Assembly (NCBI GenBank): GCA_963970005.1
Contig: CAXAMN010025251.1
Span: forward strand, 454,744-518,743
Length of the DNA stretch: 64,000 nucleotides
From: Durusdinium trenchii
Taxonomy: Eukaryota; Sar; Dinophyceae; Suessiales; Symbiodiniaceae
Direction: 5' to 3'
Shown: piece after piece, positions 1 through 13,100 of the stretch
Layout of the letters: every line of letters starts with the position of its first letter
How positions within the stretch are numbered: the first letter of the stretch is position 1
Program-made: the position numbers and the translations under genes
The notes under the pieces: generated by a model
What the model was told of the DNA's origin: nothing
Seen by the model: the letters and a program-made list of their open reading frames with translations, nothing else
Database searches by the model: none

Positions 1-1080
1 CCCCCCCCCCCTAGAGAAGCCCAGGCCCAGGCCCCAGTTGCTGGAGATTGAGGACTGATTGAGATTGGAGGTCTTGGAGACCAGATCTCCCTCATAGAGG
101 TGATGACCTGATGTTGTATGATGGGACGTCGTGGACTTGCTGATAGATGATGGTTGATGGACTTCTGTGTGGGAATCAATGAGAACTAGTATGTTTGAAT
201 CAGATTGATGAGAAATTTGATAGATTACAAGTCGACATTTTTGCTAGACACGTTCTTCAAAACAACTAACATTTTCAAAAAAACACAGAAAACCACAAAT
301 CACAAAAACGCGTAAAAACCACACCCGCATAACGTCGTTTTCTGAATATATATATATATATATAGTCGTATATAGTGAAGAAAGGAACGACCATTCTCAT
401 CGCAGTATTCCAGGGGTTAGCTTCTTTTAGATTAAGCTGCCTTTCTTTGTTAAGTGAAGGCAGCATGTTTGCAGCGTTTTTGGCGCCCACATGTGCTCTG
501 GTTGAGGCCCTTTGTTTTTTCCTTTTCATCTTCATCTCCACCACTCCGGCCATGTTTGGCGCAAGTGCTGCGGGGCACCGTCTGACGTGTGCCACCCCAG
601 CCGCCCGCCATAGGGCGTCCACCTAACAGAGCCTAACAGAGCCTTGGATTTTGTTTGTTCTCCATGTCTTTGTCTTAATCCAGACTGTGGGACTTATCAG
701 GAGAAGGCGGAAAAATTGGAGTTCGCCGGCTGGTGGCCTGGGCTTGAGATAGGGAAGGACAACATGCGGAGGAAGGGAGAAGACATATATGTTGAGTTCA
801 GGTTAAGTTTTCAGATCTTCCCAAGTATATACTGAATTGTTTAGTTATTTGATTGCTTGTTGGCTTTCGTAGGTTCCTGCTATGACATCCCCTGATATTA
901 TATTTGCCCTACAGGTCTCTCTCTCTCTATATACATATAGTAGTGATTATGATTGGATTATGTACCCCGTCACCCAGCAACAGTCCCTATCTGTGACACT
1001 GTCGCCGACTGACTCCTCTTCTCCTATCACGGATCACGGGTTTGGCGCTTGGCCATCTGCCGAGGTACAAGTATATCAAG
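1..1080. other. Left-edge non-coding stretch (probably intron)
   Basis: Starts with a 12-base C run and holds a TA microsatellite (about 346-364) and a short CT/TA tract near 918-940. The first exon I recognise starts at 1081 in the middle of a glutamate synthase, so this is most likely intron of that gene. No frame here shows a recognisable motif. Confidence 0.5.
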
Positions 1081-1167
1081 GCCAAGGGCGAGTTCCATAT
1101 GAACAACCCCGAGATGTCCCGTGCTTTGCACAAAGCTGTACGCAACAATGAGCCCTTGCAATACGAG
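1081..1167 (+). CDS. gltB: Glutamate synthase exon 1 of those in window
   Basis: Encodes [18 protein letters not shown] and on to LQYE. This matches the conserved block (G-G-E-Y/F-H-x-N-N-P-E, then L-H-x-A-V) just before the FMN domain. The acceptor is ATCAAG|G and the donor is GA (gagtgc). Confidence 0.8.
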
Positions 1168-4100
1168 GAGTGCCACACATTGCGCCGCGCGCGCTGCACA
1201 TCGATTGGACACACAGAAAAAACGGACTGCTGCATGAATTGGTCAATTGCTTGAGGACATGGCCATCTCCAAAACTCGAAAACAACATAAACAACAACAC
1301 TGAAGTTTGCTCAATTTCTTCGCTCCCTTTTGTTTCGCAACAAAGCCGCGGCTTTGCTCGTTGGAGGGGGATGAACGAACCCGGCGACAGAGCGTGCGGC
1401 ATCCGAGCCCGGGCAACGTCGCTCAAGGAGTATCGGCGTCAGATCATGGACGGGCGACCGATCACGGCCATCCGAGCTTTGGGAAGCAAGAGTGCTGGTC
1501 CCTGGTGCTGGGAGTCAGCAACTTGAGATAGGGAAAATATGTATTGAGATGGTCTTCAATTGTCTCACCTGCATACCTCAACGGACACCCAAGACAATTG
1601 ACAAAGCTGCCCACCTTTGAGCCCTTATCTAGGATCCTCCAGACATCTCCAGACATGGATTGAAAAACCTCTTCAGTCTGTTTTTGTTGGATCAACATCC
1701 TACACCAGCACCCTCCAACACCTGCGACTTTATTACGTGTCCAAAGGCCACCATTTCGAAGACCTGTAGAGTTGGGTGCTGGCAGATTCCTCTTTCTTCC
1801 TTCCTCTTTGATCATCCAAGTGTGCCGGGGTCAATATACCTCACGCGGCAAGTTGAGTAAACTTCACCTCGAAGCCCTGTGTTTGGTCCGAGGTGGGTGA
1901 TCCTACCGCTGTGTCTTGTTGGGCCGAAAAGCTGATCCAAGGAGATCTCCTGGAGTTCGCCTCAGACCGGCAACCCGTGCCGCTCTCGGAAGTGGAGGAC
2001 GCGGTGTCCATTTGCAGCCGCTTCGTCACCGGCGGCATGTCCTTGGGCGCCCTGTCCAGTCACTTGGGTCCAGATGGGACGTTTGGGTCGCGTCGATGTG
2101 GGACGTGGATTCGTGTGAAAACATGTCCAGTGGTGGGGGGCGAAACCCTGGAATGTGAAGAAACGGGTGCCAAGTTCAGGGCTCATGATTGTTGGGTGGT
2201 CAATGGTGGTCAGGGTTTGGTTACAGAATTGTGGGTCAAGGCTCTGAACATCGGCAGCTCACATCGACCTGGTTCCAAAGCAGTCATGCCACGCCCTGGA
2301 AGAACAGTGAACCATAAGTTTGCTGCGGGGCCTCTACTAGGACCCACAAGGGGTGGTTAATGGACACCCCTTAACCTCTAAGGGGCTATCAATAGACACC
2401 CTGCAGGTGACTTGGAGTTGATGTTTAAAATTAGGTTCTATGTTTGCATGGATCGAACACATAAACCAAACCACATGGAGGACCCACCGGCGCGGACTGG
2501 GTGGTGGCGACAGACTCAGACTCAGACTGAGCTACTCAGTGCACGACCTAAATGACCCAGGTTGACAACGAAATCTGAAAACAGAACAACGAACGCCGCA
2601 AAGACAGTGTCGTCTCCTTGAGATCCATCGACGACAACCTCCCAAATCACGGTGTCGCTGATGATTTTCCTCAAGACATGTCGCAGTACAGACATGGTTT
2701 GAGAGCTAAGTCAAGAAGCCAAGACATCTCGCCACGCAAAAAAAACAACCTCTGCTCTACGCGAGTTGTTCCGCTGCCACGCGGCGGAAAACATGGCACG
2801 CAACCCCATGGCCACTTCCTTGGAATCCAAGCGCGTCGCACCAACGAAGCACCGGAATCTAGCATCGATGAAGGCCACCTGGACCTTACTGTTCCTGAAT
2901 GTTGTAAACAGGTACTCGAACCCCCCTACTACACGTGGGTCTATTACAACAGGTAGACCCTACTGACCCCTGTGTTTTTTGGATATGATATTGCATTGGA
3001 CCTACTAGGTCAACAAGATCACCCAGGCCAACAAGGCCAGCATTCTTTTTTCATCCCAATACGTCAAGTGACGGTGCGCCAACACTACAGGAGAAGCCCA
3101 TGAAGTGATCGCTGTCGGCATGAACCTTGGCGGCACCAGACCTTTTCTTTGCACCGGGTGTTGCCGGGTGGCTGCTGATCCAAAAACATCTCAAGCCGGT
3201 CGTTGGTGGCTGAGTGGGCGTTGGGCTACACTCAGGAGAGCTAGAAATGCGTCAGCATTCATGAACATACGACATACATGGACGCACGTGTTCTCATGAT
3301 GTTTGAGGACTGTTTCGACCCAGGTGGTTTAGTCCCCAGTCCCCTTGTTCGAGCAGCCTGGCGTTTGTGGACAGGTTTTGGCTCCTATAGGGTTGTTTTG
3401 TGGGGTTCCTCGGTGTGTTGGTTTTTGAATGCGTTGCGAGAACGCAACGTCAGGAACCGCATTGGAGGGATGAGCAACAGCGGCGAAGGTGGAGAAGATC
3501 CTCTTCGTTACCATCCCATCAAGGACCACCACGGTTGCCAAATCTGGTTCACACAATGGTATGGGAACAACGTGGTTTGGTTTGGGACCATCCTGAGTTT
3601 GAATTTCGTGTCCTTGCATGTCCTTGCTAACTTTTCATGGGTCTCAGGAAGTTTGACAAAGGTTGAGCCGGTTGAGGAGACCTCCAGGCCCTACCCGGGA
3701 CTCGTGTTGATTGATCTCCCAGCGCCAACTCCAAGAGTCACCGGTGGGCCGCATGAGCATCGCCAGCCGACCAGGAGCGGTTCATCCGCAAACGAGTGAA
3801 CAAGCGTCCTCTAAGAGATCTGTGGCTCCAAAGATGGCGTTTGCTCCTTCTGTTTTTCCTTCTTGAGAAATAAGTTTGGGTGGCCATCATATGCCATAAT
3901 GACACACCCCAAACCTAAAACTGCCGCCATGACTCAGATCGAGTCCCGTTTTTGCACTTCCCCTCCCGTGCTTGGAAGTAGGTGGAACTCGCGGACCTTG
4001 TCGCTTCGAAGAAAATACGATCACATCAATATAAGAATATTCCAAGAACTCATGTAAGAGGTGCACAAGTTTATCAAGGACATTCAAGGGGGTGTATACT

Positions 4101-7100
4101 GTAACTGCAATATAGTACAGTAATTATTCTTGAATGTTCTGGATCAACTTCCTGCTCTACGATGATCTCGAGTCACTGACTTGAGTTGAGCAATACATAG
4201 CAATGCAACGTTCCGCTTCAAGGTTTGGAGAATCACCGGACCGAACGGTTTGGCGACGCGGGAGCTCCCGCCCTTCGGAGCGGCCCAGGGAGTTCCCCAA
4301 GGTCCGGGAGTTCACGTCTTCCAGCAGTCACAGCTGCTGTTCTATTTCCAACCATGTTCTAAGCAGCTGTGACTGCCCTAGGGTCCAACCATGTTCTTCA
4401 GTCCAGCTGCTGTTCTGGTTTTCTTATGTTTTCTTACCCTAGGGCTCCAAGTACCTTCTAAGAAGGTGTTCAGGGTGGGTTTAGAGGGTCCAGTCATACC
4501 TTCTGAGGAGGTGCTTGGAGCCCTAGGGTTAGTTCGGTGTGTTCTTTTTTCCGGTTATTTTTGCATCCAGGATGTGGACGAGGAAGGGCACTCGGCATCT
4601 TTTCCACACTTGCAGGGTTTGGGCCTGAGATTATGGTGTGTGGGCTGTGACTCTGCTTGGGCATAGAATGGAACATGATCCCGAGAACAGTTTGAGTGTG
4701 GGCGGGTGCAGTTCCCGCGAGGTTCTTTTGGAGGTTCTTCCATATTAATTGGTGAAAAAGATTATCGTTCACATTCGTTCACTAATGTTCTAAGAGTTCA
4801 GACCACCAAATCGGACAAAGGTGACGAGAGGGTCAGCAAAAACAGAGGATCTCTCTTTCCGTTCCCAAAACAGTCCTCCGAGCCCTTAAGGGCCCTGGAC
4901 GAAACGGAAGGCTTCCCCGTTTCGGCCAACGAAACGAATGGACCCCTCGAGGCTTGCGCAACGGGGACTCTGCGGCCTCGGCGACCAAGCAGGTGCGGCG
5001 ATTTTTGGGGTGGGGGACGGGCGGGGTCCCGTCGGCCAGCGCGCAGTTGAGTTGATGCTGAGTTGGAGTCTGAGCACAAGTCTGGTGATCTTCTCCAACA
5101 CCGGGATGCCCAGACAGGACCCGGTCCACAGGTCCGCAGGTGCCCAGCCGCCCGTGCCCGCAGCATTCCACGTCAGGTGGCCTCGGGACGTTTTGGCGTC
5201 ACGGCCGCCTACCTCAGAAGTGCCACGGCGGTCACGGCCTGCCGGGCACGGGCCGGGCACGGCCCCAGTCGGTGGGCGTGCAAGATTTGGGTCCGTAAAC
5301 GTTTGGAGAACAGGATGGGAAAAGGCTTCCCTACAGGTCATTTGGACACATTAGGACTTCATTAAAAACGACTGGAGTGGGTCACACCGAAAAGACCACT
5401 TCCAAAAACACTGCTCTTTGGGGGCCACTTGGCCGGATGTTTTGTTTTGACATGCAGATTCCTTGGGACTGGCGTCGTTGGTCGGCGGTTCTTTGTTCGC
5501 CGTTCCAAAAGGAGTGTCGGAGCGTCTACGGATCGAACATCGCCTGAGCAGGCTCGGAGAAGTTTTCTCTCCTTGTGAGGCGGCAATGAATTCGACCAAC
5601 CAACACAGCGGGAAGAGACTAAGACTTTGCTATTGCCTAGCGCTGATCCCATTCCTGCGGGCCTTGCGAGGTGCCAAACAGTTGGAGATCAAGATGCTTG
5701 GTGTGTGATGCCATGGGCGGCTGCCTGGTGAGTGCGATCGGCTTTTGATTCACTCCTTAGGCTGATGAACGCTTTTCATATGATGAAACGTGCGTGGGGA
5801 GCGGCAATCTCCCGGAAGATGAGCATGACATGGCTCAGTGAAAAGACCGACAAGATTCCCATGCAGGCTGTTAGGGCCATAGGGTAGTGGAAAATGTGGA
5901 AAAGGACTTTTCAGACACTTGGTTTGCTGGGATGAATTTGTAGATTCATGCAGTTCCTCCTTCTATTTCTTGTTTGAGTTACCGCGTGTGGGTTTGGAAT
6001 TGAAAGCCGTCGAATTCAATCCAAGCATCAAGATGATGCAGATCACAGGTAGGTGGTTTCCACTATATATAAATTCAATCTTCACCTGAAATCACCCACC
6101 TCAAATGTCACTCAGCTGGGTCAGTCCATTCACCAAGCTCACACGGACATCCCGGATCGACACCGGATCCGCCGCCCATCGGATCCAAGGATTGCGCAAG
6201 GTGCTAAGCCTGGCGAGGGTGGGCAATTGCCAGGTGCCAAGGTGCTGCCCAGTTGAAGAAGCACTTCGACACGACTCAACAACGAAACCCCACCAGATCG
6301 CATGGATGTTTAAAATAGGAACTTGATGGAACTTGGATATATATATATATATATTATTTGAGACATTTTCCCATTCCACGTTCATGAGCAGGAGTCGAAC
6401 ATGGCTTAAATCACATTTGTCAGTTGGTCCTTCCCACATCCGTTGCAGGTGGATGACTACATTGCCCGTTTGCGCAACAGCGTGCGGGCCTCCCAGCTTC
6501 GGTTCGAAAGCTCAGTCTGACGACTGTTTGCGTGGGCCCGGGACGTCTTGGGCTATCCATACTGCAATTGGCCACTGACGCGTTCATGCAGATCGTTCAT
6601 GAACTTCCTAAGTCAGGCTGGCTGACTGGGACCTTGATGAACCTTGGGATGCTCGTGTTTTCCTGATCGAATCAAAACCCTGATCTTCCGAACGCAAAGA
6701 CCAGACCGGAAGATTTCACCGGAACTGCCAGTCCCAGTTGGGGAAAGGGTCAGTGACCCGCCGCTCCTTTCTGATTTTCTGGTGGACCCCCAAAACCACG
6801 TCGGGTTGGTCTGAAGGAAAATGGTCTTCCACCACGGGGTCAGTTCTCAGGGTCTATGGGAGATCTATTTTTTGGGGGGTTATGATGGGGTATGTATTGG
6901 ATATTATTGGACTATTGACTTTGTTTGTATTCGATTCTTAGATGTTTGTAATATATAGATGTTGTTTGTCCATGGGATCTTAGTGCCTTTTGACTCACAG
7001 CCCTTGGGATCTTGGATTACCACCATCAGACCACCGTCGTCTGGCCGCGATGGCAGGTGCCAGGTGTGGAGCTCATCTCACCACCACCCCATCATGACAT

Positions 7101-10100
7101 CTACTCCATCGAGGACAGAGGTAGTTCCAGGCATGACAGACTTGGCCTGAAGTATCCTGGCAAAAAGAAAAACACGTCACATTATACTATATATTATGTA
7201 TAATATATATATAAATATGTATGTGTGTTATTTACACAATTCTATACAGCAATTTGATGTACAGTATTTTGGATGAGCCATGCGCTTGGACCCTGACTTG
7301 TTCCGTCTTTGTTCTGGCTTTCAATGACTGTAACAGTGGGGAAATTGACCTTGACCTGCAGCCATACAGTTTCCCTTGTGGTGGTCTTCTTCATCGTTGT
7401 CCGAAATCATTCAACCCAAAACTCGTTCACATTGTCGTTTGTGCAAGGACCTGGCGCAGCTGATTTTCGACTTGCATCAGGCACAGCGGAAGAAGTGCGA
7501 TCGATCATCTAATGTTCAGCTTGCTTTGGCTTCCCGTTCGGCAGTGTGAGAGCTCACACCGAATCCAAAGTACTTTTGAGAATGTATATATAGTCCTTAG
7601 TTAAAACATACAACTTCATAATTAATTGCTATACATTTGAACACGTTCCATGATCGATCACCAGCACATGCCCTGGAACACCGAACACCATCTGAAGACC
7701 CACGTCACAACACCGTTCAACCCACCGTCGCAGTGCTGGTGGCACCGGCCGAGAGCCAAAGGTGAGTCCGGAGGCCAAGGTCTCGGTCAAGCTGGTGGCC
7801 AGCGCCGGCATCGGCACCATTGCCGCCGGCGTGGCCAAGGCGGGGAGAGTTCGCCCCGCGGGCGCGAGGAGTGTTTTGACGCGAGGTGCGGAGGGGATGG
7901 ACATCCATGTCACTGGGAGGCGTGGGAGGCGTGGGATTGGAATGTATTGGAACGTGTTGGATGAACTTGAGAGGCTTGGCGCACGTCCTATATATAGAGA
8001 TCAGACCTATAGAGATCTTGTGTATCAGCCCTAGAGATCTCGGCGCACGTCCTGCCGCACCTGAGGCGAATGCCGACGTGATTCAAATCTCTGGGCATGA
8101 TGGTGAGGGGGCCCCAGGACCGCGTCGCTGGGTTCGGTGGAGTGGAGCCCAGATGAGGCAAGTCCATTTAGTGGCTTGAATCCCAACAGTTTGGTTCAAA
8201 GCTTACCCACCTTCCATACCCTGAACTCACAACCATGGTCAATGGGCTTCATCCATCAAGTTGGGAGATCATCTTGACATCTCTTCACACCTGTGGTCAG
8301 TTCCGGATGCTGGGCGATGTCGCCGGATGCACGAGTGGTGGCACGTCCTGCTCCCCAGTGCTCCCCAGTGCTCCGCAATGCTCCGCAGGTGGCACTGGGG
8401 CCTCGCCCTTGAGCATCTCCGAGTGGCACATGAGCGTCACAGGGTTGGACTCAACATCAATCAAATAAAGCATAAAGATCATAAAGAAGGCCTGAATTAT
8501 CATGAGTTTGTTGATTCATGTGGCCATATGGCCCACATGACCCCTTCGATGTGTTGGTAAATGTTGGTCATACATACGTAGTATATGCAGAGGACTTTGG
8601 CTGTCACTTTTGGCCATGTCTAGCCAGCCCCATGCGTTGACTCACTGATGCCACATCATCAGGCAGCCCCATAGACATGTCCATGAACTCACAATGTGAG
8701 GGGCCCATCATATACTCACAAAGATCCATATACGCAGTGTTGTTGAACTGCAGGGCGCCAGCTCCTGATCACTGCAAAGCCAATGCCCCACCACATCTTT
8801 CATGTGTGGCATTCGTCGAGATCAGATTCAGAGAGCCCCCCTTCTCAGAGAACATGTATACCTAGTAAGGGACAGGCCCGGACAGGTGTTTGCTATGCTT
8901 TGGCCTGGGCCAGGGTCCCTGGTTCCGAATCCGCCTGCCTGGGAGCCGATTCCCCAACCGCTCAAAGGCAGCATTATGCATGCTGGTAGCCCCTGGGAAC
9001 AAGGCCTTTGCGAGGCGCCGTGAGGGGCCTGGCCAAGAGACGAGGTGACCTGTGTGCTTTTCCACTACATGGATCCGGTGTCATTCACATGGTCCCCCCT
9101 GGAGGATGGTTTTCCTTCTCACCAACCCAGGTGGTTTTGGGGGTCCATGTCAATGTTAATCTTCAGGGAATGTACATCATCTATATGCCATTGGCTTATC
9201 CCGGTAGCCAATGGTCCGAAAGCGGACATGAAGCGACCGAAAGCAGTTCTTAAGAAGCCTTATAAGGTGAAGCTAGGACTTTGGAGATCCATGCCGCGAC
9301 ATGTCGCAACTATATATTTGCACTCATTAGATTCTGCTCGAAAGCGTGGCGCTGAAAGCGTGTCGCAACATCTGTTTTGTTTCAATGTCGTTTCGAACGA
9401 GGTGCAGAGTCAAAGCAGCCTTGCAGACTGCCTTGCAGTGCTTGATACGGGAGATGAGTAGAAATCATGAGTCGTCCAACTAATCTCATCAGAAAGTGCA
9501 ATTGAAAAAAAGAACACAAATTCCAAGTCCAAGCCACCCCTTTGTGAATTTTATCATCCAAAGTTGCGAGTGTACGTCCGCTAAGGCTTCCAACAAGATA
9601 TTGCGCCTCCCTGTGCGTACTAGACACCTTCCACCATGACCCCAGAAAATGGTGAGATGAAAACTTGTCCTGACCATGTTGCTTTTGGCAAATGTGTAAG
9701 CACAATATCCCTGATGTTGTTCTTTAATGACTCCTTTTTTCTGATTTTAAGGGATGGAGCCGTCGTTGGCCCAGTGTTCTTCAGCAGTCAGGTTCAAGAG
9801 GTCTTGGTGGAGAACAGCCTTCGAGAGCGGGTCACCTTGAGAGTGGATGGTGGCATCAAGACTGGCTGGGAATCATGGCCGCAGGGTGAGTATACGTAGA
9901 AGGGTGACGGAGTGGCACGGAGTGTCGACGACAATGCCTGAAATCATCATGGAGTTTGAATGTAGGGGTCCTGGAAGGCCTGCCAAAAAACAGTTCCTCC
10001 TTGCAAACAGAGTGTTTTCCACTTCCATGTTAACGACTCAGAGATTGGCGCAGCAGACGGCCTGGTGTGAGTGGTGGGAGAAAAGGAACCAGACAAGTAC

Positions 10101-13100
10101 AATATTGCTGGTGGCTGGATCAGCGGGCCTTGTTAGTTTGTAGGTGTCATCTTGTTTGGCAGGTGTGGGAAATCTAGCGTCCCTATATGTAGTTTAGTGG
10201 TCCTGTGCAGTCTAATGGCCCTGGAATTGGACATCTGTAGGGATTCTGCCAGAAAACAACCCGCCACTGTTTGCAGCAGGCACTAGTTCAGGGCTTCTGC
10301 CAATATACGACCCCCGAAGCAGCCTGCAAGCAAGGAACAATGGGAACCGAGAGGGTGTTCAATCCGGCCTAAAAGTTCATAGAGTTAGTCTACAGCCTAC
10401 AAGGCAAATCAAGACTAGAGGAACTAGACTTTCCTGTAGAAGAATGTTCTGAAATGTTCTGAACAAGTCTATTGACAAAGCTTCTGTCGTTCTCCCAAGA
10501 GAGAGTCATGATTCCCCACGATGATGTGCATTTGATTTTTGCCCATGCTCACTCTTCCAAGAAATATTCCAGCAACTCTTTCTTTCGATTTGTGTCACAC
10601 TTTTGGCTCCTCGTGGTGAGCTGCTAAGACCTGCCGACAGCTGACTGGGTATTGAGGACATCGTGGTAGCAGCCATGATGGGTGCAGAAGAGTACGGCTT
10701 TGGCAGCGTGGCCATGATCGCAGAGGGCTGCATCATGGCGAGGGTTTGCCACATGAACCGCTGTCCGGTGGGTGTGGCGACACAGCGGGAGGATCTCAGA
10801 GCCTAGGCTCAGGCGGTGGCTGGCGCAGGCCAAAAAGGGGCGGTGGCTGATTCACCATGTAGAGATGGCATAAGCCTGTTGGGATGGAGTTACACGCGTT
10901 TGCAATACATAGAATCATCACTAATGTGTATATATGTATATACGCAAATATGTATGACACATGGGTGAGGGGAGACACTGCATTTACTACTGGCATTTCT
11001 TGGCCTTCATCCTGTCAGCCAACCCTATCACATTTTTTTTGGTATTTCATGGTGGCAAGCGGAAGTTGGCATTCTTTGCGTTTTGTGATATCTGAGGAAA
11101 GAAGTTTCCCGGCACGCCCGACCACATCGCAAACTTCATGCTTTTCGTTGCTGAAGAGGTGCGCACAATCATCGCAGCCCTGGGCAGCTTGGAAGATCAA
11201 GGATGCTCGAAATGGGAAACTGAGGAAGGTCAAGAGCTCCCTTCCCTAAACGCACCAACTGCTGGAGAACTAAGGTGTCGGTTTCGGTGTTGATTCTATG
11301 ATTTGGGGGCTTGCATGGGCTTGCCAAAATGTCCAATTGCAAACACTAAGACTAATTGAACGGAATAATATGAGACCGTGTGTATTCGTGTGTGTAGTTT
11401 GCATAGAAAAATCAACAAAAGGTATGCCACCTAATTAGCGTCTATATAATTGCATTCCATACCCACAAGGGTGGCTAGGCGAAGCTACAGCAGCCATCCT
11501 CCACCGGAAAAGAGCAATCCCATCTACTAGGTGCATAGAATAACCATACTGACTCACCGACAGTAAAGATCCGCAGATCTGCTCCGAGGCTACCGTTCTC
11601 TGGCCAAGATCATCGGCCGCGCCGACCTCTTGCGCCCCCGTGTGGAGGGCTCGGTGCGCACCAGCGTGCCGCAGCCAGCGGTGGCAGCGGTGGCCTCGCA
11701 ACCGCCTAAGACGCGGAAACCCAAGAAGCTGTCGAAGAGACCCGGCAGGAATCGACCATTTCCAAAGTGGTCAATGGCTGGCAAGACCAGTTTTCAAGGA
11801 TAAAATAGGATGATTTCCGGTGTTAGTGAGTCAGAGCGTACCTGAACACAGAAATTCATGGTATAGACTATAGACCCGAGCAGACAAACTAAGGTCACTG
11901 TTTCCATTTTTATGTTTGATTGGTGGATAGATGGTTGTCGTGCAGTTGGTCTCAGGATTTTGACTTTCGAGGATCAAGGATATTCGACCAAGAAACTCGA
12001 TCAACTCTGACGAAACACCTTCCATGATGTATTTGTCATGGTACTTCTGTCACCATCAGGTCTGACATAGCTGGCTGTAAGTTCAACAAGAAGGTTTGAT
12101 CAACAGCAAAAGCTTTACAGTAACGACAGTAAGGATCCTTCCATGCTGAATGTAAAGACTACAAGCTTCTTGAATAGAGCTTGTTTGTGAAAGACCCGTG
12201 AAAAGACTTGCGAACAGCGGCAGCACAGGTTTCAGATACAGGCCGCTGTTCGGTTCAGCGCCGAGCTTCGCATGGTAGCGGAGGTGATCCCAGGACCGGA
12301 CTGAGCCTCCAGCTGTGCTCATGGCGGGCGCTGCGGGCTCTCCCACGCTGAGTCCTTTTGTTTGAGTGGAGCAGGAGGGCCCAAGAAAAGACAAGAGGAG
12401 CTTAGTCAGTGGCGTGGCTTTGCTAGGTCATTTGAACAGCAGTTGGCTTCTTTGGATTCAGAGTGCGTAGCGGGTTGTGTGGGCGCGGAGGTTCTCCAAC
12501 AACAGAAGTCGATCTGTCTTTGATGGGGAGCACAGAGTGGTCTCGGAGATCGTTTCTTTACAACTTTTGAGCTGGATTCCTGAGAGCAGGTCATTTTTGA
12601 ATTCTTCGGCAAGCCGTGTTTGAAGCGTACAGGCAATTGCTAAGCTGTTTGGAACCCGTTACCAGACACCGGCCACTTGCGACTTGAATTTGATCCTTGG
12701 CTGGCAATCTTTCGGCATGCAGAAGAACACGCCTGTCTGCTTAGAAGAGACATTTCAAAAAAGATTGAGCGAACAGGTTCAGCTCTGGCAGATGAACACA
12801 ATTGTGCAGTTCTGATGGTGCCCTTGAGGGAATCCCAAAACATGGTTTCTCCAATGCCGCGCAATGGTTGAAGATGGCAATGGTTGAAGATGGAAATCGG
12901 GTTGGTGAGAAGGAGAAAACGTGGAAGAGAGAGTGATGATGAAAGCAAAGGTCCAGAGGTTAGCGAAAGCTTTGGAGAAGATCATGTTTGTCAGTGGCCT
13001 TGGGACAGTGGCGGCGGACAGAATCGCTTTTTCAGTTCCAGGAAAGTTTGCGCAGTATTTCTTGCAATCGGATTTCAGCTGAGCTTCCAGAAGGTTGGGG

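Noticed and set aside
4886-5341. 151-codon open frame on the - strand
   Set aside because: Antisense to the VASGRFGVT exon of glutamate synthase.
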